From an uncultured Porphyromonadaceae bacterium (GTDB taxonomy: Bacteria > Bacteroidota > Bacteroidia > Bacteroidales > Muribaculaceae), in the NCBI GenBank assembly GCA_900547825.1, contig URII01000003.1, positions 1 through 64,000 of the forward strand: a DNA stretch of 64,000 nucleotides. Direction: 5' to 3'. How positions within the stretch are numbered: position 1 is the stretch's first letter; every line of letters begins with the position of its first letter. The position numbers and the translations under genes are program-made. Positions 1-9,900 of the stretch are shown piece by piece. The notes under the pieces are model-generated. The model searched no databases. It had not been told where the DNA came from and saw only the letters and a program-made list of their open reading frames with translations.

Positions 1-62
1 GATTCAAACCTGTAACCTTCTGATCCGTAGTCAGATGCTCTATTCAGTTGAGCTAAGGAGCC
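1..62 (-). tRNA. tRNA-Arg (anticodon ACG), 3' end cut by window edge
   Basis: Read on the minus strand from position 62 the sequence folds as a tRNA: acceptor 5' strand GGCTCCT, T8-A9, D-stem GCTC/GAGC, anticodon stem TCTGA/TCAGA around the loop CTACGGA (anticodon ACG, arginine), variable loop AGGTT, and T-arm ACAGG-TTTGAAT. The 3' half of the T-stem and the acceptor 3' strand lie beyond the window start, so the gene is partial here only because of the cut. Confidence 0.93.
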
Positions 63-87
63 ATGCGCGGCTTCGCGTTTGCGGTTG

Positions 88-119
88 CAAAGGTAAGACA
101 ATTTCCGATACCCACCAAA
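88..119 (-). promoter_or_regulatory. Promoter of tRNA-Arg
   Basis: On the minus strand TTTG (116-119) and TACCTTTG (88-95) are separated by 20 bases, matching the Bacteroidetes -33/-7 consensus TTTG and TAnnTTTG. Transcription would begin roughly 20 bases before the mature tRNA 5' end. Confidence 0.75.
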
Positions 120-180
120 TATTTTCAAAAATATTTTCAGGAGGAATATAGCGGCTCTGTTAATAGATTATAAAAGACAG

Positions 181-209
181 TTTGACGCCCGGAATTTTTC
201 TTAACTTTA
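181..209 (+). promoter_or_regulatory. Putative promoter for the small membrane protein and PstS-like gene
   Basis: TTTG at 181-184 and TAACTTTA at 202-209 are 17 bases apart. The second box differs from TAnnTTTG in its last base, so this is a moderate match. It lies 60 bases before the ATG at 269. Confidence 0.45.
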
Positions 210-268
210 CGCCACTTAATGTGTTAATATGAGTAAACATCTTTAACACAACAACTAATTGCAACATT

Positions 269-496
269 ATGAGCGACGTTAACAACAGCGAAAAATCAGC
301 AAGAACATTACGTACGATATTCGGGCTGATAATGATCATAGTATATGTAGGGATGGGCATTCTCCTTCTGTGCGGATTCTTTGACTGGACCAAAGGTGAT
401 TGGGGCTGCCTACGTTGGGGAGGCGGATCGCTACTGGTAGTATACGGCCTATGGCGTGCCTACCGCCAGTTCAAGGGCATAGACTCAAACGTATGA
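269..496 (+). CDS. Small two-helix membrane protein, unknown function
   Basis: This is a 75-residue protein with two hydrophobic segments, about residues 17-36 and 50-62, joined by a short Trp/Gly-rich loop. The C-terminus is basic and polar, consistent with a small inner-membrane protein. No known domain is recognised. Its stop codon overlaps a possible in-frame ATG (493) of the following PstS-like gene, and the two probably share the transcript starting near 215. In other Bacteroidales, as I recall, small membrane proteins of this kind sit between tonB and a PstS-like gene; here tonB is at the other end of the window. The gene is likely real because of its promoter, its composition and the tight spacing, but function is unassigned. 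Confidence 0.7.
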   Translation: MSDVNNSEKSARTLRTIFGLIMIIVYVGMGILLLCGFFDWTKGDWGCLRWGGGSLLVVYGLWRAYRQFKGIDSNV

Positions 497-543
497 CCAC
501 CAACCATATTCCAAAACTTACCGTCGGTTTGACCCATCGAATC

Positions 544-1524
544 ATGAAGTATACTTTAACAAAGGCCGTCGTGGCCATTTCGGTCATGATGGCCTCAGTC
601 ATGACATCATGTGACAAAAAAGTCAGCAACACGAGCACGTCAGGCATAGGCAGCATAGTGTGTGACGCGAGTTTCGAGAACATAATGCAACAGGAGATAG
701 ATGTGTTTGAATACATCTATCCCAATGCATCCATAATACCCTATTATGTGGATGAGCATTCAGCCATAGATTCGCTTTTGGACCTAAAGACCAAGGCGAT
801 AGTGATCACACGTGAACTCACGCCGAAGGAAGTGGACTTCCTCAAAAGCAAAGGGAAAAACGTAAGGCAGAAAAAAATAGCCGTTGATGCACTGGCACTG
901 ATAGTCAACCCGGCCAATGATGTAACAGTTCTGTCAAAAAAAGAGATTGCCCAGATACTGTCAGGCGAACTGACCCGGTGGGACGAGGTCGACGTGCAGT
1001 CGCAGAAGCTCGGCAACATAGAGGTGGTGTTTGACCATCAGGGTTCAAGCACGGTGCAGTATATGCGTGATTCACTGCTTGACGGACGCGATTTCGGGCC
1101 GAATGTATTCGCCCAGAAAACCCCTGCTGATGTGTTCAAGGCTGTAGCGGCAAACAAAAACGCCATAGGCGTGATAGGTGTGAGCTGGATCAGCTCGGAT
1201 CTCGGAGCACGCGAACTGACACGTGAGGAACTGGCAGCTGCCAGCGAGGCCAACGACACCACTGTCACGGCATTCGACCCCTCGGTGAAAGTGCTGAAAG
1301 TGCGCGGCAACAATGAGGTAACAGCCTACAAACCCTATCAGGCCCAGATATTCGACGGGTCCTACCCTCTTTTCCGTTCGGTATATATGATAAATACAGC
1401 CGCCGGCGGAAGCATTGTGCAGGGTTTCTTCAGCTTCGTGACCTCATTCCGTGGCCAAAAACTGATACAGATGACAGGTATTCTGCCGGCCACCGTATCA
1501 CCGCGCATGGTAAGCCTCGAATAA
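544..1524 (+). CDS. PstS-like periplasmic substrate-binding lipoprotein
   Basis: This 326-residue protein resembles the phosphate-binding PstS group of type II periplasmic binding proteins. It starts with a lipoprotein signal (residues 1-22, ending MTSC, Cys23 as lipidation site), which is why I choose the ATG at 544 over in-frame upstream starts at 400 and 493. Supporting features are the run GSSTVQYMRDSLL in the middle, similar to the ligand-contacting GSST turn of PstS, and a following ANKNAIGVIGVSW segment typical of the second lobe. No acidic run follows the lipidated Cys, so surface export is not predicted. No pstCAB permease genes are nearby, so it probably does not serve a classical phosphate ABC transporter. 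It is followed by a TPR protein, a pairing I associate with TonB/ExbBD clusters in Bacteroidales. Confidence 0.75.
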   Translation: MKYTLTKAVVAISVMMASVMTSCDKKVSNTSTSGIGSIVCDASFENIMQQEIDVFEYIYPNASIIPYYVDEHSAIDSLLDLKTKAIVITRELTPKEVDFLKSKGKNVRQKKIAVDALALIVNPANDVTVLSKKEIAQILSGELTRWDEVDVQSQKLGNIEVVFDHQGSSTVQYMRDSLLDGRDFGPNVFAQKTPADVFKAVAANKNAIGVIGVSWISSDLGARELTREELAAASEANDTTVTAFDPSVKVLKVRGNNEVTAYKPYQAQIFDGSYPLFRSVYMINTAAGGSIVQGFFSFVTSFRGQKLIQMTGILPATVSPRMVSLE

Positions 1525-1638
1525 GCGTCTAAACCTTTTTATTATGCCAAGGTCAAATAAACAGGCAAAAACTACGTTACTACATATAAAATATAAGCAA
1601 TAAAAATAACCCCATAAATTCAGTAAACCATCACAGAC

Positions 1639-3258
1639 ATGAAAGTTAAAGTTTTCCTCTCCATGATGTTAGGTTGCGCCATGAGCGTTATGGCACAGGG
1701 CGGCTATCAGGACGGCGTTGACTACTACAAGGCCGGTCATTATGAGGACGCCAAGGAAATCCTCGAAAAAACCATAGGCAACCCTGCCACCGACCAGGGC
1801 ATAGCCAACTATTATCTCGGAGCCATAGCCCTCCACAACGGTGACAAGACCTCGGCTCTCGCTTTCTTCGACAAAGGCATAGCAGCCAATCCCGACTGTG
1901 GACTAAACTACATAGGCAAGGGTGAGATCGAACTCTCCAACGGCAACAAATCCGCTGCCGAGAAACTTTTCAACCAAGGCATCAAGACCAATTCCAAGAA
2001 TGGCGCCCTTTATGCCGAAGTGGCCCGTGCATATTTCAACATCAATCCTGTAACCTATGCCAAGGACATAACCAAATACATTGAAAAAGCCGACAAAGTG
2101 GCCAAGTTCAAGGAACCGGCAGTGTTCGTGCTCCGCGGCGACATCACAACCAACAATCCCGGTGATGCTGCAGGACAATATGAAACAGCCATTGTGACAG
2201 CACAGGAAGCAGGCCTTCCCGTAAGCCCCGAGGCTTATGTGAAATATGCCAACGTGTATTTCCGCGTCAATCCCAAATTCGCCATCAACAAACTCGAGGA
2301 GCTCAATGCGGCAATGCCCACCTCTGCCCTCGCCCAGCGCGAACTTGCCGAGAAATACTATGACAACAACCAGCTCACCATGGCTGCCGAGCAGTATGCG
2401 AAGTACATGAACAACCCCAACCACTTCCAGAAAGACGAGCAGCGCTTCTCAGGCCTGTTGTTCTTCGGCAAGAAATATGACCAGTCGCTCGACATAGCCC
2501 GCAAGGTTCTTGCCAAGGATCCCGACAACTTCTACATGCAGCGTATGGTTATGTACAACCTCGAGGCTCTCAAACGTTATGAAGAGGCACTCCCCGCAGC
2601 CGAGAAGTTCTTCAAGACAGCACCTGCCGACAAGCAGAACTTCAAGGATTACGACACCTATGGAGCTATCCTTACCGCCCTCAACCGTGCGCCCGAAGCC
2701 GTGGCTGTATATGAGAAAGCCATCACGCTGTATCCTGACAAAACCGAACTTCTTCCGGCTCTGTCAAGCGCCTACACCGATGCAGAGCAGCATGACAAAG
2801 CAGCCTCCACAATGCAGAAATTCATTGAGATAGGCAATCCTACAACCAACGACTACTATATCCTCGCCCGCCGCTATATGAACTACGGCCTGTCGTTGCC
2901 CGAAGGCTCGCCCGAACGTGCCGCAGCAGCCGACGAAGGCATAAAGGCTGTTGACATCGCCATAGCAAAAGCCCCGAGCAACGGTACTCTTTACCGCACC
3001 AAAGCCCAGCTCTTCCAGGTAAAGGACGGAGAGCCCAATGCCGGAGCCGCAGATGCCTACACCGAGATGATGAACGCTTACGACAAAGCCGGTCAGGCTG
3101 CCGAACGTACCGACGCTTACAAAGCAGCATATATGTATCTCGGCATGTACTATGCAAAGACTCAGGACATGGCCAAGGCACGCGACGCATATGAGAAAGT
3201 GCTCGAGCTCGACCCCACCAACGACGATCTCCGCAACTATCTCAAGACTCTTAAATAA
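1639..3258 (+). CDS. Secreted TPR-repeat protein
   Basis: This 539-residue protein has an N-terminal signal peptide (residues 1-19, ending VMAQ) followed by tetratricopeptide repeats for almost its whole length. Clear repeats are seen near residues 22-55, 56-90 and 90-125, and again at the C-terminus (about 498-535, with AYMYLGMYYAKTQDMAKARDAYEKVLELDP). It should be a periplasmic or envelope-associated scaffold; no enzymatic domain is seen. It lies 114 bases after the PstS-like gene with no recognisable promoter in the gap, so co-transcription is plausible. A hairpin at 3286-3317 closes the unit. Partner proteins cannot be named from sequence alone. Confidence 0.8.
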   Translation: MKVKVFLSMMLGCAMSVMAQGGYQDGVDYYKAGHYEDAKEILEKTIGNPATDQGIANYYLGAIALHNGDKTSALAFFDKGIAANPDCGLNYIGKGEIELSNGNKSAAEKLFNQGIKTNSKNGALYAEVARAYFNINPVTYAKDITKYIEKADKVAKFKEPAVFVLRGDITTNNPGDAAGQYETAIVTAQEAGLPVSPEAYVKYANVYFRVNPKFAINKLEELNAAMPTSALAQRELAEKYYDNNQLTMAAEQYAKYMNNPNHFQKDEQRFSGLLFFGKKYDQSLDIARKVLAKDPDNFYMQRMVMYNLEALKRYEEALPAAEKFFKTAPADKQNFKDYDTYGAILTALNRAPEAVAVYEKAITLYPDKTELLPALSSAYTDAEQHDKAASTMQKFIEIGNPTTNDYYILARRYMNYGLSLPEGSPERAAAADEGIKAVDIAIAKAPSNGTLYRTKAQLFQVKDGEPNAGAADAYTEMMNAYDKAGQAAERTDAYKAAYMYLGMYYAKTQDMAKARDAYEKVLELDPTNDDLRNYLKTLK

Positions 3259-3285
3259 TCGCCACCGGAATATTCCATTCTAAAG

Positions 3286-3317
3286 ATGAGGGACATAGCG
3301 CACGCTGTGCCCCTCAT
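3286..3317 (+). terminator. Hairpin after the TPR gene
   Basis: A stem of about 14 pairs with one mismatch and one wobble (ATGAGGG at 3286-3292 against CCCTCAT at 3311-3317) sits between the TPR gene and ruvA. The U-tract after it is weak, so it may be an RNA end-protecting hairpin rather than an efficient terminator. Confidence 0.5.
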
Positions 3318-3362
3318 TTCCATAAACATCACATCTGCATAAATTAATAAACCTGACATCAG

Positions 3363-3947
3363 ATGATAGAATACATACGCGGAAAAGTAGTGACACTGCA
3401 ACCTACCGATGTGGTAATAGAGACAGCTTCGGGTGTGGCATATATAATGAGCATATCGCTGTTCACCTATTCGGCTCTTGAAGGTGTCACCGAGACACGG
3501 CTCCTCACCCACGAAGTGCTCCGCGACGATGCCCGCCAGCTCTATGGTTTCGCCGACGAAAGGGAACGATCGCTGTTCCGTCAGCTCATAGGAGTGAGCG
3601 GTGTGGGGGCTGCCACAGCGCGGATGATCCTTTCGGCTATCGCACCTGACCGGCTGGAAGGAGTGATAACTTCGGGCGACACCCGCACACTCAAAAGTGT
3701 TAAAGGTGTGGGGGCCCGTACTGCCGAACGCATAATAGTTGACTTGCATGATAAAATAAAAGCTGCTGACACTCCGTTATTATCATTAGCCGACAATGCC
3801 GGTGAAGTGTTTGACGAGGCTCTTGCAGCGCTGCTTATCTTAGGTTACCAGAAATCTGCGGCCCAGAAAGCCCTCGACAAAATCTTCAAGGCATCGCCCG
3901 GCATAAAGGTAGAGCAGGCAATCAAGCAGGCTCTGTCGATGATGTAG
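3363..3947 (+). CDS. ruvA: Holliday junction branch migration protein RuvA
   Basis: At 194 residues this is close to the usual RuvA length. The N-terminal OB-fold (about 1-64) begins MIEYIRGKVV and includes LLTHEVLRDDARQLYGF. Two helix-hairpin-helix motifs follow, SGVGAATARMIL (about 79-90) and KGVGARTAERIIVDL (about 114-128). A small C-terminal helical domain (about 148-194) would contact the RuvB motor. RuvA tetramers bind four-way junctions and direct branch migration by RuvB in recombination and repair. The stop lies 7 bases before sprA, and ruvA-sprA adjacency is a recurring Bacteroidetes arrangement, so the two are probably co-transcribed. Confidence 0.95.
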   Translation: MIEYIRGKVVTLQPTDVVIETASGVAYIMSISLFTYSALEGVTETRLLTHEVLRDDARQLYGFADERERSLFRQLIGVSGVGAATARMILSAIAPDRLEGVITSGDTRTLKSVKGVGARTAERIIVDLHDKIKAADTPLLSLADNAGEVFDEALAALLILGYQKSAAQKALDKIFKASPGIKVEQAIKQALSMM

Positions 3948-3954
3948 GTGTCAG

Positions 3955-6900
3955 ATGAATAGAAAAATACAGCGCAAATCCATTCTGTTGTGCGTGGCTG
4001 CCGGCGTCATGGCGACATTGGCGGCCATTGTTGCGCCTGTATTCGCCCAATACCGCCAGTCCACCCTGACCCCTCCGGCCCCACCGCCACTGCCCGTTGG
4101 GCCCACCACGCCCGCCGATTCGGCCATGCTTCCGTTTCCGGTAGGCTACACTGTGCCGGCTTCGATTGACAATCTGCTCTATGATGAATATGCCGCGGAT
4201 CTCGCCACTCCGTCGAACATAACCACCCAGGCGGAATATGATCCGGCCACGGGATGCTACATCATACATACACGTGTGGGCGACATGGACATAGCCACTC
4301 CTTTTATCCTCACACCCGGACAGTATAACGACTGGCAGACACGGCAGTCGATGCTTGACTATTACCGCAAACGCAATGCCGACCTTCTGGAGAACAAGGA
4401 CAAGCAGCCGTTTGACATTTTCGACATGAATTTCGCCCTCGGCCCGTTGGAAAAAATTTTCGGCCCGGGCGGTGTGTCCCTCAAACTTCAGGGATCGGTA
4501 CAGCTCAAATTAGGCATAAAGAGCAACTTCACCGACAATCCGGCCCTGTCACTGACAGCGCGGCGCAAAACATATTTCGATTTCGAACAGAAAATACAGG
4601 CCACAGTGAACGCATCGGTAGGCAACCGGCTCAAATTCAACATGACCTACAACACTGACGCCACATTCGATTTCGACTCCAAGAACATAAAACTCCAATA
4701 TGAAGGGGAAGAGGACGATATAGTGAAATCCATCGAGGCCGGTAACGTGAGCATGACTACCGGATCGTCGCTTATCCGCGGCTCCACGGCTCTGTTCGGT
4801 ATCAAAAGCCAGCTGCAGTTCGGCAAACTCACTGCCACGGCACTTATATCGCAGCAAAATTCACAGTCGCAGTCAGTATCCACCAAAGGTGGCGCCCAAA
4901 CCACCAAATTCTCTGTAAACGTGGACGATTACGACCAGAACCGCCACTTTTTCCTGGCACATTTCTTCCGCGACAATTACGACCAGTTCGCATCCCGCCT
5001 GCCATACGTGTCATCCGGGGTGCAGGTAACGCGCATGGAGGTATGGATCACCAACAAAGGATCCAACTACGAACAGAGCCGCAATCTTGTGGCATTCATG
5101 GACCTCGGAGAGAACAGTGTGCTCGCCAACCGTTACTGGCAGCCCAACCCTACGCTTCCTAATCCGGCCAACAACAGCAACAACCTGCTTTCCACCATAA
5201 AGGACCAGTATCCCGACGCCCGAAACATCAACCTCGTGACTCAGGCGCTTGCACCTCTCGACGCCTACGGAATTGAAGGAGGGCGCGACTTCGAAAAGGT
5301 TGAGAGTGCCCGGTTGCTCTCATCGTCGGAATATTCCTTTAACCCGACACTCGGCTATATATCGCTCAAATCGGCCCTCAACTCCGATGAGGTGCTCGGT
5401 GTGGCATTTGAATATACCTATAACGGACAGGTGTTCCAGGTAGGTGAATTTTCCGGCGACATCACCACCACCGATAAAGCCCTGTATGTGAAAATGCTCA
5501 AGGGCACAACGATTTCACCCTCCCTCCCCATGTGGGACCTCATGATGAAAAACGTTTATTCGCTCGGAGCATATCAGGTACAGAAGCAGCGCTTCAAACT
5601 CAACATCAAATATCTGTCAGACACCACGGGTACTGAGATAAACTATCTTCCCGTGCCTGGGATCAACAACCAACCGTTGCTTCAGGTCATGAATCTCGAC
5701 CGCATCGACTCCAACGAATCCTCCAACCCCGACGGCTTCTTCGATTTCATAGAAGGCTATACGATCCAGTCGGCCACCGGACGTGTGATATTCCCTGTAG
5801 TTGAACCTTTCGGCTCACACCTTGCCTCCAAGATCAACAACGACGCCCTCGCCAAGCAGTACTGCTATCCCGAGCTATATGACTCCACCCTTGTAGTGGC
5901 GCGCCAGTTTGCCGACCGCAACAAATTCATACTCACCGGTGAGTATCAGGCTTCGTCAGGCTCACAGATCAGGCTTAACGCCATGAATGTGCCCCGGGGA
6001 TCAGTGGTGGTGACTGCCGGAGGTGTGACTCTTGTGGAAAACAGCGACTATACCGTGGACTACTCCATGGGCATAGTCACCATAACAAACCAAAGTATAA
6101 TCGACTCAGGCCAAAGCATAAACGTGACCTTGGAAAACCAGTCGATGTTCTCTACCCAGCGCAAGACACTTCTCGGACTTGACCTCAACTATAAGTTCAA
6201 CAAGAATTTCAACATCGGGGCCACGCTTATGCACTTCTCCGAAAAAGCCCTTACTGAAAAGGTCAATATCGGCAACGAAGTGATAACCAACACCATGTGG
6301 GGCCTAAACTTCAATTACCGCACTGATTTCCAATGGCTCACACGCCTGCTCAATAAAATACCCACGGTGAATGCCACCCAGCCCTCGTCGCTGAGCATAC
6401 AGGGAGAGTTCGCCCAGCTCATACCCGCCAAACAAAAATCAGGGTCAAGCAAAGGCAGTTCGTATATCGACGATTTCGAAACCAGCCAGACCGGAATAGA
6501 CCTCCGTTCGCCATACTCATGGTCGCTCGCCTCAACCCCTTATGAACCGGGCCCAAAAGCCATGTTCCCCGAAGCGGCGTTAAGCAATAACATTGATTAC
6601 GGCAAGAACCGTGCGTTGCTCAACTGGTATTATATCGACCGCCTGTTCACACAGAAAAACTCCTCCATGGCTCCCGGCTACATCAAGAACGACCTTGAAA
6701 TGCAGTCGAACCCCTATATCCGCGAGATAACATCGCAGGAAATATTTCCGGGCCGCGATCTCAATTACGGAGAATCCTCGACCATACAGACGCTCAATCT
6801 CTCATATTACCCTAACGAACGCGGCCCCTATAACCTCGACGCCACGGATATCGACGACAGCGGCAACCTCCTCAATCCCGAAAAACGCTGGGGCGGAATA

Positions 6901-9900
6901 ATGCGCAAACTGGAAACCACCAATTTCGATCAGGCCAATATCGAATATGTGCAGTTCTGGCTTCTGAATCCGTTCCTTGATCCTGACAACCCCAACTTCG
7001 ACGGTGGCGATCTCTATCTCAACTTCGGCGAGATCAGTGAGGACATTCTCAAGGACGGCATGAAAAGTTATGAGAACGGCATACCTTACGACGGCAACGA
7101 CCAATGGATGCAAACCACTGTGTGGGGACGGGTGTCAACACAGAATTCGCTTAACTATGCTTTCGACAACAACGCCGGTGCCCGCAAAGTGCAGGACGTG
7201 GGTCTTGACGGACTGAAGAATGACGACGAATTCACATTCGACACCTACCGCGACTATGTGGAAGCTCTGCGCACCAAGCTCTCTCCCTCGGCTATTGCCG
7301 AAATGGAAAATGACCCCGCATCGCCTCTCAACGACCCTGCGGGCGACAACTACCACTTCTACCGCGGCCATGATTATGACGAACGTCGCCTCGGGATCCT
7401 CGAACGCTATAAACGTTACAACGGTGTGGAAGGCAACTCACTTTCGCCCGAGGATGCCGACGAAGCCCTTTACCAGTCGTCACGCAACCTACCCGATGTG
7501 GAGGACATAAACCAGGACAACACGCTGAACGAATACGAACGTTATTTCCAGTATAAAGTATCCATACGTCCGGAAGATCTTGTTGTAGGCCGCAACTTCA
7601 TTACGGACAAACAGGTGTCGCTTGTGCGCACCCGCAACGGCAAGGATCAGGAAGTGGAATGGTATCAGTTCAAGATACCCTTGCGCGACTATGAGAGGGT
7701 GGTAGGATCAATATCCGACTTCTCCACCATACGTTTCGCCCGTATGTTCATGACCGGATTCCGTCAGACCACACACCTGCGCTTCGCCACTCTCGAACTT
7801 GTGAGAGGCGAGTGGCGTCCCTATGAATTCAATCTCAACAACCGCAACGACACACCGGCCGAAGGCCAGCTTGACATATCGGTGGTCAACATAGAGGAGA
7901 ACTCGGCCCGGCAGCCGGTCAACTATGTGCTTCCTCCGGGAGTGTCACGTGCCACTGATCCGGGCCAGTCACAGATAACCCAGCTCAACGAACAGTCAAT
8001 GTCGCTGAAAGTCACCGGACTGCAACCGGGCGACGGACGCGGTGTATACCGTAACACGTCAACCGACCTGCGCAACTACAAGCGCCTCCAGATGTGGGTG
8101 CATGCCGAGAAACTGATCGATGACATGACAGGACTGCGCGACGGCGACCTGTCGGTATTCGTGCGTCTCGGCTCTGATGTCAAGAACAACTACTACGAGT
8201 ATGAGGTTCCCCTTGAACTTACTCCCGCCGGCCACTATGACCCATACAGCGAGCCTGACAAATACATAGTATGGCCCGAAGAGAACCGTGTGAACTTCCG
8301 CCTCCAGACCCTCGTAAACCTGAAAAAGGAGCGTAACATAGAGAAAGGACGTGAGGGCAGCGGTGTAGGCTTCGCCACACTCTACACAGGCCGTGACCCT
8401 GACGACGAACGCAACCGTATAGCTGTGATAGGCAACCCTACCCTCAGCGATGTGAGGGTGATCCTTGTGGGTGTGCGCAACAACAGCTCAACAGTCAAGG
8501 ACGGAACAGTGTGGGTAAATGAGCTTAAAGTAACCGATTTCGACAATGCCGGAGGCTGGGCCGCAAAACTCAATGCCAATCTGGCCCTCAGCGATATCGC
8601 TACCGTCAACTTCGGCACCCATATAGAGAAAGCCGGCTTCGGAGGTGTCGATCAGGGATTGAACAGCCGCCGCATGGACGATTACCAGCAATACACCGTG
8701 GCCGTGCAGGGCGACGTGGGCCGCTTCCTCCCGGAAAAGGTGAAAATGCGTGCTCCCGTGTTCTATTCGTACACTAAGGAGACCACAACCCCTAAATACA
8801 ACCCTCTTGATCAGGATGTGCTGCTCAAGGACGCGCTTGACGAAGCCCCCACCAAACATGACAGGGATTCCATATCCTCGTATGCCATCACAGAGCTCCG
8901 TCAACAGAGCTTCTCGCTGTCAGGCTTCAAATTCGACATTCAGAGCGCCACTCCCAAGCCCTGGGATCCCGCCAACTTCACCTTCAACTTCTCGTTCAAC
9001 AAACAGCAACGCAACGACCCGACTACCGAATACGAATATACCAACGACTACCGCGGTTCATTCCAGTATTCCTACACACCCTACAACAAGGGGGTGAAAC
9101 CGTTCGGATGGATAAAAAGCAAGTCCAAGCATTTGAAATTCCTCAAGGAATGGGAATTCAACTATCTGCCGGCCAACATAGGCTTCCTCACCACCATGTC
9201 GCGCTACTATTACGAGGAGCAGACACGCAGTGAGATAGACCAAATGTTCCAGCTCCCCGTGGCTGTGTCGAAAAACTTCATATGGGACCGCCAGTTCAAC
9301 ATATCGTGGAACATAACCAAGCAGCTTAACCTGAGCCTCACCACCAACACTTCCGCACGCATAGAGGAAACAGTGGGTGCGGTCAACCGCAAGCTGTTCC
9401 CCGACAAATACCGCGAATGGAAGGACACTGTTTGGCAAAGCATACTCCATATGGGTACGCCGTGGGCCTATAACCAGACCTTCGTGGCCACTTACCGCGC
9501 GCCGTTCAACAAAATGCCGGTGCTTGACTTCCTTACCGCCAACGTGACCTACAACGCCACCTACCGCTGGGACCGCGGCGCCGAGATTGATGGTCTCAAA
9601 CTCGGCAATTCCATCAACAATCAGGCCGTGTGGAATGTCGACGGCCGTGTCAACTTCGAAACGATCTACAACAAATCAAAATATCTCAAGGAGATAAACA
9701 AACGGTTTGCCAACACACGCAAGTCAAACGCGCCTCCCAAGAAACCGAAAAAGTTCGAACGCAACTATGCGCTCAAGGAGGATACTACCCTGACCATACG
9801 CCACAACCTGCGCACAAAGAAAATCAAAATAACGGCGGCTAATGTTACCGACAACACTCCCGTGCCTGTAAAATACAAAGTCATAGATCCCAACTCGGTG

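Noticed and set aside
400..543. 48-residue N-terminal extension of the PstS-like protein
   Set aside because: It overlaps the small membrane-protein gene in another frame, and the lipoprotein signal begins cleanly at 544.
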